From contig AP025067.1 of NCBI GenBank assembly GCA_036186865.1, positions 23,590,535 through 23,654,534 on the forward strand: a stretch of DNA of 64,000 nucleotides, read 5' to 3'. Below the pieces are notes generated by a model, which saw only the letters and a list, made by a program, of their open reading frames with translations, made no database searches and was not told the origin of the DNA. How positions within the stretch are numbered: the first letter of the stretch is position 1; each line of letters opens with the position of its first letter. Both the position numbers and the translations under genes were made by a program. Positions 10,672-21,863 of the stretch are shown piece by piece. The stretch comes from Eustoma russellianum. Lineage: Eukaryota; Streptophyta; Magnoliopsida; Gentianales; Gentianaceae.

Positions 10672-13600
10672 TCAACCCATGTTGAGCAACCCCAACCTAC
10701 TTCTTATAGATGCAAATACATCACTAGGTAAGGGTTTCGTGAATATGTCTGCTAATTGGTCTTGTGTAGGAACAAATTCCACACTTACCAAGTTCCTTTG
10801 TACGCAATCACGGATGAAATGATACCTCACTTCAATGTGCTTAGTCCGACTATGTTGGACGGGATTTTGTGCAATATTTATAGCAGACGTGTTATCACAC
10901 AAAATTGACACTTTGGAGAAGTGAATGTTATAATCATTTAACGTGTTAGTCATCCATAATAACTGTGCACAACAAGAGGGCGGCCGACACATATTCGGAT
11001 TCCGCCGTAGAAAGAGCCACATTGTTTTGTTTCTTGGAAAACCAAGAAACGAGACAGTCTCCAAGAAACTGACAAGTTCCGGAGGTGCTCTTCCTATCAA
11101 CAAGACTCCCCGCATAATCGGAGTCACAATATCCTCTTAAATCAAAACATGCATTCTTAGGATAAAATAGACCAAATTTCAAAGTACTTCTAAGGTGTCT
11201 AAGGATGCGTTTTACCGCAATAAAATGCATCTCCCTTGGATCACTTTGAAATCTAGCACACAAACACACTGCATGTAAAATATCGGGTCTACTAGCCGTC
11301 AAATAAATTAGACTACCTATAATGCCATGATACAAGGTTACCTCAACATTCTTTCCTTTCTCATCCTTGTCATGCTTGGCACTTGTGCTCATAGGTGTGT
11401 TTACCTCTCTTCCTTCACCAAAGTTGTACTTTTTGAGCAAATCCTTTGTGTATTTGGTTTGGGAAATGTACACGCCTTCTTCGGTTTGCCTGATTTGTAA
11501 TCCAAGGAAATAGTTGAGTTCTACCATCATGCTCATCTCGAACTCACCTTGCATAAGACTAGGAAATTGATCACAAAGATAATTTTTAGTAGCACCAAAA
11601 ATAATATCATCAACATATACTTGAACAATCAAATGATTTCTACCTTGTTCTTTTATGAACAAAGTAGTGTCAACTTTACCTCTTGCAAAACCATTATTAA
11701 GAAGAAAAGTACTTAACCTGTCGTACCAAGCTCTTGGAGCTTGTTTGAGGCCATAAAGAGCCTTTTTAAGTTTGAAGACATGATGTGGTGAATCATGACA
11801 TTCGAACCCGGGAGGTTGTGCAACATACACTTCCTCTTGAATAACACCATTCAAGAAGGCGGATTTAACATCCATTTGGTAAAGTTTAAAATCCCAAAAC
11901 AAGCATATGCTAACAACATCCTAATAGCCTCAAGCCGTGCTATAGGTGCAAATGTCTCATCAAAATCGATACCTTTTTCTTGACGGTATCCTTGAGCAAC
12001 TAACCTAGCCTTGTTTCTAGTGACATTACCTTGATCATCCATCTTGTTACGAAAAACCCATTTCGTACCAATAATAGGATGATCGTGTGGTTTGAGAACT
12101 AACTCCCAAACATCACTTCTTTCAAATTGGTTTAATTCCTCTTGCATAGCCAAGATCCAATTTTCATCAAGAAGTGCATCTTTAATACTCTTAGGCTCTA
12201 TAAGAGAGACAAATGCATTTTCTCTATATTGCCTTCGTGTGATGATACCCCTATTTAAATCACCTATGACTAACTCTTGCGGGTGAGAACTTTTGTGCTA
12301 AAATGATCTAGGAAGATTGGAGACATCTTCTCCAACTTCCTCATGATCACGTTCTGGAAGTGATGAACCTTCATCATTCACATGAATTTCATGTTCCGGA
12401 ATGTGTGATGCATTATCCACATTTTGTGTATCAACATGAGTATGAGAAATATTTCTATTTGACTCACTAAGTTCATGCACACAAGGTGGGAGAGCACCTT
12501 CAATAGGTTCTACTCTCAAGTTAATGAAGATGTTTCCATTTAGAGGATCATCAACAATCTCTTGTTGAGGAACAACCATAGGAATATCCTCAAGGATTTC
12601 TTCTTGAGGAGTCACATCTTCATTTTCATCACAATCCTCATTAAGTTTAGGTTCGTCACTAAGTGACTTATTAAACTTAACATGGATTGATTCTTCCACC
12701 TTTTGACTCCTTTTGTTGAAAACAAGAAATGCCTTACTATTTGAGGCATAACCTAAAAAGATACCTTCATCCGCTTTGAGGTCAAGTTTGTCCAAGGTAT
12801 CCTTGGATTAAGTATGAAACACTTGCAACCAAAGACTTTTGAAATGCCCAATGTTGGGAACTTTTCCATTCCAAAGCTCATAGGGTGTCACATTTAGGTA
12901 TGGTCTCAAATACACACGATTGATCACATGGCAAGCGGCATTTATCGCTTCGGCCCAAAAATATTTGGGCAAACCGAACTCATTCAATATTGCTCTACAC
13001 ATTTCTTGTAGAGTTCTATTCTTTCGTTCGGCCACACCATTTTGTTGAGGAGTTCTAGGTGCCGAAAGGTCATGAGAGTATCCTTTAGATACACAAAACC
13101 TTTCGAAATCACCATCAAACTCACCACCACGATCACTACGGATGGTCTTAATGGTGTCACCCACATGATTTTCCAATCGTCTACTTAAACTCATAAACTT
13201 ACTACATGCATCACTTTTCTTAGCAAGAAACATCACCCATGTATAATGAGTATAGTCATCTACTACCACTAAGGTATAATGTTTACCACCCAAACTTTTT
13301 GTTCCAACATCCCCATACAAATCCATATGAAGCAATTGTAGGGGTTTGGAGGTGGAAATATTTATCTTGAGTTTGAAGCTTGTTTTCACAAGCTTCGCCT
13401 TTTGACAAGTGTCACATAAGTCATAGTTTTGAAATTCATTTTGGAAGGCCTCGGACTTTATCATTTTTGCAAATAAACTTAAATATTTTGAAACATACAT
13501 GTCCGAGACGTCTATACCATAGTTGCGTCAAATCATTCTTAGCAACTAAGCAAGATACATTTTGACAAACCAAATCGTTGATGATAAGTTTGTAAATATT

Positions 13601-13941
13601 TTTGAAACGCAAAGCCTCAAATAAGATATTATTACCCTTTTTCACAACATACTTTGTTTTCAAAAAGTTACCTCAAAATTAGCATCACATAGTTGACTAA
13701 CACTTATCAAGTTAAACTTAAGACCTACAACATATAAGACATCACTAAGAGAGAAGGAATTGTTACCCACAATACCATGTCCTTTGATTTGGCCTTTGCT
13801 ACCACCAAAGTGGACAACTCCTCCATCTTGCATAGTGAGTCTATGGAAGAGACGGTTGTCTCCCATCATATGGTTGGAACACCCACTGTCCACGACCCAT
13901 TTGACCTTCTTGTCTTCGCTTTCTCCATTGAGTGCTAGGGC
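10672..13941 (-). pseudogene. C1 pol: protease, integrase, reverse transcriptase, RNase H (broken)
   Basis: The pol frame opens after a TAG at 13942-13944. The protease DSG motif is at about 13890 (VDSGCSNHMMGD). Next comes the GAG-pre-integrase zinc region (LGHV...CDTCQKAKLVK). The integrase has its catalytic triad visible: HMDLYGD, RSDRGGEFD, and the Glu in NRTLQEM. The reverse transcriptase follows with NKARLVAQGYRQ, QMDVKSAFLNG and the YVDD active site near 11610. RNase H (DSDYAGSLVDRKSTSG, ADIFTKPLP) ends at the stop at 10672. Several frameshifts break it, including near 13660, 13500, 12800, 12150-11900 and 10960, so no polyprotein can be made. Confidence 0.9.
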
Positions 13942-15192
13942 CTACAAAAGAAGCATATGAAGTTGGTACCCTTTTTGTTTTGGGTCCTTGAAGGTTAGTT
14001 ACATTCACTTCGCCTTTCGGCACCCACACAAGACTCTTGTTATTTTTGACTCTACACACTCTTTCTACATGACCCTTTTTATTACAATAAAAACATGTGG
14101 GAATGTGTTTGTGTGTATAAGAATGTTGATTGTTTTTAGCTCTACAACACTCTTTCAATATGACCCTTTTTATTACAATAAAAACATGTAGGTATATGCT
14201 TGTGTGAATAAGAGTGTTTATCGTTTTTAGCTCTGCACATTCTTTCTATATGACCCTTTCTATTGCATTGAAAACATGTAGGAATGTGTTTGTGTAGATA
14301 ATGATGATTATCATGCTTGTGTGTTGACTCGTTCCGTGATTCCCTTATAGGGACAACTTTCTTTGGCATCAAAGAAGGATTATTTTTCACGTATTCAACA
14401 CAAGACTTAGGCACCTTGGTTTGGTTTGCCTTGCTTTAGGCATGTGCCTTTGCTTCTTCAAGGGAGCTTGAGACTCCTTGAAGTGTGATGCTTGTTCATT
14501 GGTTTTTCCCTTTTAGATGCATACAAAACACTAGATTTAACCTTAGGTATCATACTAGGTGAGGATGCATCTTTGACTACCTTAGTTTTATTAGCACTTT
14601 TCTTTTGAGAATTCTTATTCTCAACGGTTTTATGAGAGATGCTTGATTTTATCAAATCATGCTTCTCCTCTAGTGCTATCATATGCATAGTTAACAAAAT
14701 TTCATACTCAAGTTGTAATGCAATATGATTTTCTACCATGTAATTGTATTCGTATATACATGCTTTAAATTCCTTTTTGACACGAGTATATTTTAGTTCT
14801 AAGAGGTCAATTTATTGCACTAAGTCATCTCTTTCATCTATTAATCTATAATGTGAGGATGTAGTGCATATCTCCATGTCGTCTTTGATGGCCATAAGAG
14901 AATAAAACTCCTTGTTGAGATCATCGTCATTGACCTCCATGAGAGTTAGACTCTCATTGTCATCGTTATCGCTTTCGGATCCAGACAATAAGCTTTCCCA
15001 ATTAGCAATTTCTGCTTGTAGAGCTTTCTTCTTTTGGTAGAAGGCTTTCTTGTCTTTTGGGAAGTTCACAGGGTCAAACGTGGCTACATTGACCTGTGCA
15101 CTTGAGATAGAAGGGAGTAGTGACTCTTGTCTTCTTCTTCTAGAAGCATCACTACTTGGAGAACTTGCATCAACAAATCTGAAGGGATCCAT
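13841..15192 (-). pseudogene. C1 gag remnant with three CCHC knuckles
   Basis: Starts MDPFRFVDASSPSSDASRRRR at 15192 and then jumps directly to the segment that in C3 lies after the first zinc finger (C1 KKKALQAEIANWESLLS versus C3 KKKALNAEVTTWDDLLS). Most of the capsid domain and one zinc knuckle are therefore deleted. A coiled, charged middle part follows. Between about 14040 and 14290 three CX2CX4HX4C-type knuckles of about 90 bp each lie in tandem: CFQCNRKGHIERMC, CFYCNKKGHIERV and CFYCNKKGHVERVC. One extra A near 14150 shifts the frame between the second and third. The frame continues to 13841, overlapping pol in another frame. Confidence 0.85.
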
Positions 15193-15240
15193 ACTATGAA
15201 GATAAAATCTTGCTATTTGAACTCAAAATCACAAGATCTA

Positions 15241-15252
15241 GCTCTGATACCA
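15241..15252 (-). other. C1 primer binding site (initiator tRNA-Met)
   Basis: The complement TGGTATCAGAGC lies two bases inside the 5' LTR. It establishes the orientation of C1. Confidence 0.9.
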
Positions 15253-15254
15253 AT

Positions 15255-16758
15255 TGTTAGGTCCCTTAGAACACACTAAAAAGGGGGGGGGGGGTTGAAT
15301 AGTGTGTTCACTAACTATGGATATTTTCTGGATATTTTTCATTTTTTAGAGTGCAACCAATACTTGGATGTGTTCTTTAGAAAGAATAAAGACTTGCAAG
15401 AAAGTAAAGAACACAAGGATGTATAGAGGTTCAAGTTAAATGACTCTACTCCTCTACCTTCTTGATTTTTCTCAAAAATGATTTTGAAAAGGGGATTGTT
15501 ATTTAAATAGGGGAAACAACAATCAAAAACAAAATCCAAACAATGGAAAAACTAGGCAACACGCCTAGACCACAACCGAGAAATCTAACCCTTTGAAGTC
15601 TAGCCTCCAAAGATCTTCTTTGCCCTCAAAGAAATCTTGTAGGGAGAATAGTGCACCACAACACTATCAACTAACCCTTCGAAGTCTAGAAAACTCAAAC
15701 AAGAAGCACCCTTGCTCCTTGACTAACAGTCTACACAATCTCTCACAATATTTACTCACCAAGAAGAAGACTCTTCTTCTTCTTACAATAATCACTCTCA
15801 ACGATAAAGTAAAAATGTACAATGTTTACAACTATCTTGAGAGCTTGAGCTTGAGAGAAAATCTGAGAGCATGAAATGTAGAAAGTTTGAGAAGAAGAGA
15901 AGAAACCCTTCTTTATCACTCTTTTGAATTCTTCCCGTTTGAAAGCCTCTGCAGTGCCAATAATGGGCTTTGGCATCTTGCGATGGTACTTCATCATCCT
16001 TGGAGATCTTCCCTTGGCATGTAGCAAAACTTTTGGAGAGATTTCAAAACCAAAGCCAAGAATGGAAAACTGGCATCTTCAGGTTTGAGGGAGAACCTGT
16101 GAAAATAGCACTAAAAGAAGAGGGTACAAGGAGTCAACTAATGTTAGAAAGTGAAGCAAAAAGACCTTTGTAACGTTAGTCACATGAAACGCCTAATGTG
16201 TTTAATGAACAGGCGTTCGAAGTGACATTAAGCGCTTAATGTGAAAAAGAACTGGCATTCAAAAGTCACATTAAGCGCCTTATGTGGGCAGCTGAGGGCG
16301 TTCGAAGTCACATAAAGCGCCTAATGTTGCCCTTTATGTTTGTTCGAACTAAATCTGACATTTTCTCAAAAAAAGTACTTGGGTGTACGTGTCCATTCTG
16401 GGAAAAAGTACTTTTGACTTGGTGGACCACTTGAAGCGCCTAATGTAGGCGTTTGAAGTATTCGCACTTTTCATCAGAACACATGAAGCACCTAATGTAG
16501 GCATTCGAAGTGTTCTGACTTCCATACACTTCACATGAAGCACCTAATGTAGGCGTTCGAAGTGTACGCACATCCAGACACTTCACATGAGGCGCCTAAT
16601 GTAGGCGTTCGAAGGATACTGGATTCCACCAAGGAACATTAAGCGCCTAAAGTGAGTGTTCGAAGTATACTGACTTCCAACACACAACATGAAGCGCCTA
16701 ATCTATCATTCGAAGTGCCAAAATGTTCAAATCATCAAAACTCTAACATTTTCTAACA
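15255..16758 (-). repeat. C1 5' LTR (1504 bp)
   Basis: Begins TGTTAGGTCCCTTAGAACAC and ends TTTTCTAACA, followed by the GATTT duplication. A run of 12 or more G near 15284 is likely length-variable. It holds the same palindromic repeats as the left LTR at about 16185-16720, with the full CGCCTA-n3-TAGGCG form at several positions. Confidence 0.93.
16185..16720. repeat. C1 LTR palindrome-bearing tandem repeats (right LTR)
   Basis: Same unit as 7800-8345, with independent point changes. 'AAGCGCC' and 'AAGCACC' variants are distributed differently between the two LTRs, so the arrays have diverged since insertion. Confidence 0.8.
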
Positions 16759-16763
16759 GATTT

Positions 16764-18600
16764 TCTTTGGCATTTCACAAAAATAACAGAATTTCCTTGT
16801 ACACTATCTTTGCTAAAGGCGATGGACTTAAAGAGGGAAGGCATCAGCCTAAGGCTGCCTGTAGCTACATGAGGAAGTTCGAAATTTTCTGAGGAAGGAT
16901 TGATTCCTGCACAAGGTGGAAGTGTGAATAAATCACGCTTTTCCCTTCTATGGTAAAACACAAGTGCAGCATTTTGATTTTCCCTCCATTACCTTTTATT
17001 GTGAACAAGTATGTTTCTTCCGACTACATAAATATTGACAAATGTATCATTTTCCCCCTACAATATTCAAATAACTTTTTTTCAGCTCCAATAGAGTAAA
17101 GTACACACCCTTCTTTGACTTTAGAATATGATAGAATAAAAAAAAATGACTCACAAAATTAGCTGCATTTTTGTATTGTGAAGTAGCAGTCCATCGACAC
17201 AACTCGACGTAATTTTATTATGAGCCATCCGGAAACAACCTCTGTGTAACACATGTGTAAGGTTATATACACCAGACTCTCCTTACACTCTATAGACGGA
17301 CGCCTTTAAAGCAATGAGGTAATGTTGTTGTTGTATATTCAGATAACTAATTTTAAAGACTAAGTCACACAACATGGATTTGAAAGTATAATAAGAGCAT
17401 GTGATACCCCCTCTTACATCAGACATAAATGAAAGAAAAACAAGATATATAAATAAGAACATATGGGACTAAAGCGAGTTTGTGTTAACAATTTATGAGC
17501 CAGCAAAAATAAAGTCTATAAAGTTGTATTTAATGCTAGCATGCTTGCAATAGCGTTGTCAGACTCGACTACAAGGTGAAACTAATTTAGGTGGAAGCAA
17601 TAGTTATCTTCGTCATCCATAGATTATAGGCAAATATAGTGAATCTTATGTGGGTTATTGGCCTAGAATCCTCTGGGACGATAACTATTCCCACCAGCCA
17701 CATAGTTCTATGTGAATCTGAAATAGTTATCATCCTCAATTATAGAATCTGAACGAATCTGGAGCGTTACATAGTTTGAATCTAATCTGATACGTTGGCC
17801 AAGAATCTTTTGGGACGATAGTTACGGCCGCAAATTCCTTAATGAATCTCAAATGTTATAGATGTCAGAGAGACTGAGATAATTTCATATGTACAAGGGA
17901 TGACAAACACCACAAAGAGCGACACCAAGTTTTAAAAAGATCATGACCGTGACATGAAGCTTTATCTAGGACACATGTATCTCCCAATCAATTTTGCCTT
18001 TTCTTTTTTTTCCTTATATCTTCGCAGGTTAGTTATATAAATTAGCATAATTATCTGACAAAAACAGATTATGAAAGGCCATATATGTCATTTAGGGTTT
18101 CAAATACAATTCATCAATATTCCTGATGAATGTTAAATGTGTACCCAACATCTATAATGATGTTTGGTAAGGTCATAGTTGATTACACTAGCATTTATGT
18201 TTATAAAAAACAAACTTATGCATGTCCACATGTACATTGATTCTTATAGCGTCACAACGTACGTTGGATCTTTACAAATACACTTCCTGCTAAAACACCC
18301 CAATTTGTACAACAGTTCACGCTAGATTTGCTTTTTTAGAAAGCAAGAGAAATATATATTATATAGTCTATGCTTCCAACAAATTCTTGCTTTTGCTACC
18401 ATAAGCAATTTTCACCTTTCTAGACAAGTTATCCTATGTTTTTATAATACCCTCTCCACATCAAATATCACAGTTGACTTTTCAATATACTGTAATTTAC
18501 ATTAACAACATAGTAAACACGTGATAATATTTTTATAACAGATAGAGTATTAACTTTCTTACTAATACACATAGCATGGCCGTACCATTAACGTTGGCTT
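16764..18600. other. Intergenic DNA downstream of the MYB gene
   Basis: AT-rich, no gene. It contains a SINE/LINE-type tail (17222-17334). Two imperfect copies of 'ttggccnagaatcntntggg' plus 'acgata' lie near 17657 and 17799, about 140 bp apart. The first 60 bases after the C1 duplication resemble a stretch about 120 bp upstream of the left C1 flank (6785-6836). Confidence 0.5.
17222..17334 (+). mobile_element. SINE or RTE-LINE 3' tail, (TTG)n type
   Basis: The order 'ggaaacaacctctgtg', 'gtaaggtta', 'taccacc'-like spacing, 'agactctccttacactctat', then 'atgttgttgttgta' follows the common plant SINE/RTE tail that ends in TTG repeats. The 5' part is lost or unrecognisable. Confidence 0.5.
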
Positions 18601-18623
18601 CGTCTGGGGACATTATAACCCTT

Positions 18624-20889
18624 TCAAATGCTACTTAGTGATCTGTTAATTCCCATGTCTGCCCTCCTGAATGCCACCCTTTGATCTGCATGGCATATGG
18701 TAGCTGCGGGCAAATCATCATCAAAACAATTGCCTTGTGTGACATAATATTCTGATGCAGCTCTATTCTTCCATTCAAATCTTGATGTGGTTGGCTGGCC
18801 GAATCGGGCTACATCATAGCTACTCTGTTCAACTTGGAAACATCCATCAGCATATGATTTTTCAAAGGACGAAGTCTCAAAATTTTGAACATGCTTGGTT
18901 TTGTTTACCCAATTCCCCATCAAAAAATCTGATGAGATCACCGAGTTTTCAAGCTGAAAATCATAAATTTCCTCCTCTTTGTTGATAGGTATTGATGAGG
19001 ATGATAATGATGGCCAAGATGCAACCATGTGTGGTACTTCATGTGTGGTGGAACCATGTGAATTTTGCTTTATCATTTCAAGCAGCCTAGGCATCCAAAG
19101 GCTTCTAATTTTTTCAATAAATTTGGTGCTATTAGAATCAACATTTAGTTGTCGTGCTTGTTTTTCCACCCTTGTTCTCCAATAGTTCTTGATTTCATTA
19201 TCTGTCCTTCCGGGTAGATACTGCGCGATTTTCGACCACCTGTACAGGATCAACAAAATTATAATCTCTAACTGTTAGAAATTTGGGTTTACTTGAAATG
19301 AGATCTATATCCCCTAAAACCTTAACGCAATTGGCGTTGGTACCTTAGCCTCATACAACCCATATATTTTTAATGAATTGACCAATGTGGGACAATATTC
19401 TCAACACCCGCATCACGTAGCAATATGGCTTGACAAACACACGCGTCTTAGAACCTGTCATCAATTACAAACCACAAGTCATGTATTAACATCTGGACTT
19501 CCGTGAGAGAAGACAATAAATGGCCAACCCAACATGGCTTGACATACTCATGCGTCTTAGAACTCGTCCTCAATCATAAACCATAAGACATACATTAACA
19601 TTCCGACTTGGGTGAGGAGAGACAATAATTGATCAACTATGAGTCAGAAAAGGTGTGATCCACATTTTTAAGCTGTTGAAACTTGGCTTACATAAGGTAT
19701 GCCTTTATCCACTCAAAATCTTAAGACAATGAGAGTGTGATACCTCATCCTCATATAACCCGTATATTTTTTTCTCAAATTGACCAATGTTGGACAATAT
19801 TCTCAACACAACACATGTTTAGGCCTAGGGTTGTAGGAAAACACAACGCGAACCACCTCCATAGAGTGAATGGTAAGACAAATGAAGAATAGATTGTTAC
19901 GGACAAGACATGAAGTAAACTACTGGTGCACATCCCAAACTTGATATCCGTGTGCCCATACACAGACATATATATATATATATATAGTATATATATATAT
20001 ATATATATATATATACTGTATATATATATATGTATGTATATATATATATATATATCTATATGTATATATATGTGTGTATATATATATTTATATATGTATA
20101 TCTGTGTGTACTATCTACTTTCTATATTCTCTCTGTGTCTATCTCTCTGTGTACTCTCTCTCTTTCTCTATGTACTATATAGTCTCTCTCTCTATATGTG
20201 TCTCTCTCTCTCTTTCTCTCTGTCTCTCTGTGTCTCTCTCTCTCTTTCTCTCTGTCTCTCTGTGTCTCTCTCTCTGTGTCCTCTCTCTCTTTCTCTCTGT
20301 CATCTCTGTCTCTCTCTCTGTGTCTCTCTCTCTCTTTCTCTCTGTCTCTCTGTGTCTTTCTCTCTGTCTCTCTGTGTCTCTCTCTCTGTGTGTGTGTGTG
20401 TGTCTCTCTCTCTATCTGCCATGTATTTGTGTGCCTTTATCTATTATCTGCATATGTATGTATGTATTTGAGAGACCAACGAAAGTAAAGTCTGTGGAAA
20501 GAAAAAGAAAAAGGCCAAAAAGGAACCTGTTTCCCAACTTGGAATGAAGTTCAAGAATCAAAAGTTGCTCATGAGGGGAGAGATTTCCCTCGTTTAATAT
20601 CCGGTTTAGGTAATTTAACCACCTCAGTCTACAACTTTTGCCAGTTCTTTTAGCCCTGAAGAAGTCGAGACATATAGTTTAATATTTCGCAACAAAGCTG
20701 CAGAAACTGTATGATTTTTGAGCTAAAAATGTTCTATTTTTTACCAGAGCTTTTGGCCAACGAATTCCATCTGCCTTCTCCATGGCATGCTATGTAGTGA
20801 GATAAAAGGTTGTCTTCATCTAAAGTCCATGGCCCTCTCCTAAGATCAAATTGTGATGCTTCATCTTCTATGCTATTAGAATTCCTCAT
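18624..20889 (-). CDS. R2R3-MYB transcription factor, subgroup 20-like (MYB62/MYB116 type); exon 2 frame disturbed
   Basis: Exon 1 is 20745-20889 (ATG at 20889; an in-frame ATG at 20901 is possible). Exon 2 is 20527-20655 and exon 3 is 19239-18624. Exon 1 encodes RRGPWTLDEDNLL...GEGRWNSLAKSS (R2). Exon 2 encodes the R2 end and R3 start (SCRLRW, HEQLLILELHSK). Exon 3 opens WSKIAQYLPGRTDNEIKNYW, then RVEKQARQLNVDSNS and LWMPRLLEM, features of subgroup 20. All GT/AG sites sit at the conserved R2R3 positions. Compared with a normal family member, exon 2 lacks one base at 'LKR', lacks one A before CCGG and has one extra A in GGGAAATC. That is net -1, so the spliced frame would stop early unless these are sequencing errors. 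The product should be a nuclear DNA-binding regulator. The C-terminal 150 residues (ending NRSLSSI) are open. Confidence 0.88.
19273..19808 (-). mobile_element. TRIM-like miniature LTR element in MYB intron 2
   Basis: Two related units of about 135 bp (19273-19406 and 19674-19808) start TGTT and end 'gacaatattctcaaca'. They share the block 'attgaccaatgt.ggacaat'. About 267 bp lies between them and is itself two tandem copies of about 107 bp ('atggcttgaca...gcgtcttagaac'). The TG...CA ends and tiny size suggest a TRIM, but no clear primer binding site or target duplication was found. A tandem SINE-like repeat is an alternative. Confidence 0.5.
19966..20440. repeat. Compound microsatellite (TA)n then (CT/CTGT)n in MYB intron 2
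   Basis: About 130 bases of TA-rich repeat (19968-20100) are followed by about 290 bases built from CTCT, CTGT and TTTCTC units (20130-20420). The long Leu/Ser-rich reading frames across it are an artefact of the repeat. Length polymorphism is likely. Confidence 0.95.
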
Positions 20890-21821
20890 TTGGATGATCA
20901 TAAAACATGGGGAATGTTATGGTGGGGTTGAATCTCGAGTTCTTTTTCTTTTACTTCTTGTGGAGTAGAAGTTGTAGAATGAAAGAGAATCTAGAACTAA
21001 GCAAGATTTATAAATGTATCATACATCCAATTATCATTTGTAAAGCCAAATAGAACTAGGAAAAGTTTACCCCGCCAATGGTGTCCCCCAACCACCATAA
21101 TGATATACATTTTATCTTCATGGCCTCGTAATTTTTGGTGTAATGGGTGGTTATGTCATATCATATCCACGTGTAACAAGTAAGAGTAATTTATGACGTT
21201 TCATAAATAACTATATAACATCATATTAGTTATTCAACGAGGATTAAACATGTGTCCCATTGATACTCGGGTTAGATTTGTCATCAAGAGGTTCATATTT
21301 TGCTTCCAGGGATACACATAGTGTGAGCGTTTCAATGCTGCTAGACCGAAGACCTAATTTGCAGAGAGACACCTTATGTGGGTCCTTGCATAAAGTCCTC
21401 ATCAACCCAGCAGACCGATGAATTCTTGATTTACATACTCCATAATGTTCTTTGGAGTTTGAGCGGTAAGAAGCTCTTAGGACCAGAATATGACCTTTTC
21501 TACCAAGAATTGAACATGTGAATAAAGAAACGGGACAATTTTCAGGGTCATGCATAATTCCTTATAGTATCTTATCTGCAAATCGATTTAACGTGTCATA
21601 TGCAATTTCATTGGGCAGTACTTTGTATGATGCCATTAATTTTTGATGTGAAATCATGTTACTCAAAAAAGTTTTTTGAGTGAGACTTGTTTTGCTCACA
21701 ACCAGGAGTGCAAGATGGATTTGAACTGCATATGTATCTTCCTCTCCCCATTTTATCACTTTTCCCTTCTTTTATTTTTATTTTATTTGTATTTACATAT
21801 AAAAGGATATATTCGGCGGTG
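20890..21821. other. Region upstream of the MYB gene
   Basis: This should contain the MYB promoter and 5' untranslated region on the minus strand. No clear TATA box or known element was picked out. Two short minus-strand frames (21759-21562 and 21555-21244) have no recognisable motif and are not called as genes. Confidence 0.4.
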
Positions 21822-21831
21822 NNNNNNNNNN
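21822..21831. other. 10-N assembly gap with identical flanks
   Basis: The bases on both sides are the same: 'aggatatattcggcggtg' occurs directly before and directly after the Ns. The two contig ends probably overlap, and the gap is likely an artefact rather than missing sequence. Confidence 0.95.
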
Positions 21832-21863
21832 AGGATATATTCGGCGGTGATATTCAAGAATCT

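Larger units (their letters stand above)
6914..16758 (-). mobile_element. C1: complete degenerate SIRE-type Ty1/copia retrotransposon
   Basis: The element is bounded by LTRs at 6914-8381 (3') and 15255-16758 (5'), both starting TGTTAG and ending CTAACA on the given strand. A perfect GATTT duplication flanks it (6909-6913 and 16759-16763). Order on the minus strand: 5' LTR, tRNA-Met PBS, gag remnant with CCHC knuckles, protease, integrase, reverse transcriptase, RNase H, repeat-bearing spacer, aORF, purine tract, 3' LTR. Copia order (integrase before reverse transcriptase) and close similarity to C3 place it in the SIRE/Maximus group. Multiple frameshifts and a large gag deletion make it non-coding today. 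Its LTRs differ by several per cent and by an indel of tens of bases, so it is clearly older than C3. Confidence 0.92.

Noticed and set aside
19926..20547. Long Leu/Ser/Tyr-rich reading frames
   Set aside because: They are translations of the TA and CT/CTGT microsatellite inside MYB intron 2.
21244..21759. Two consecutive minus-strand frames upstream of the MYB gene
   Set aside because: No recognisable motif, separated by a stop, not matching a splice pattern; probably chance.
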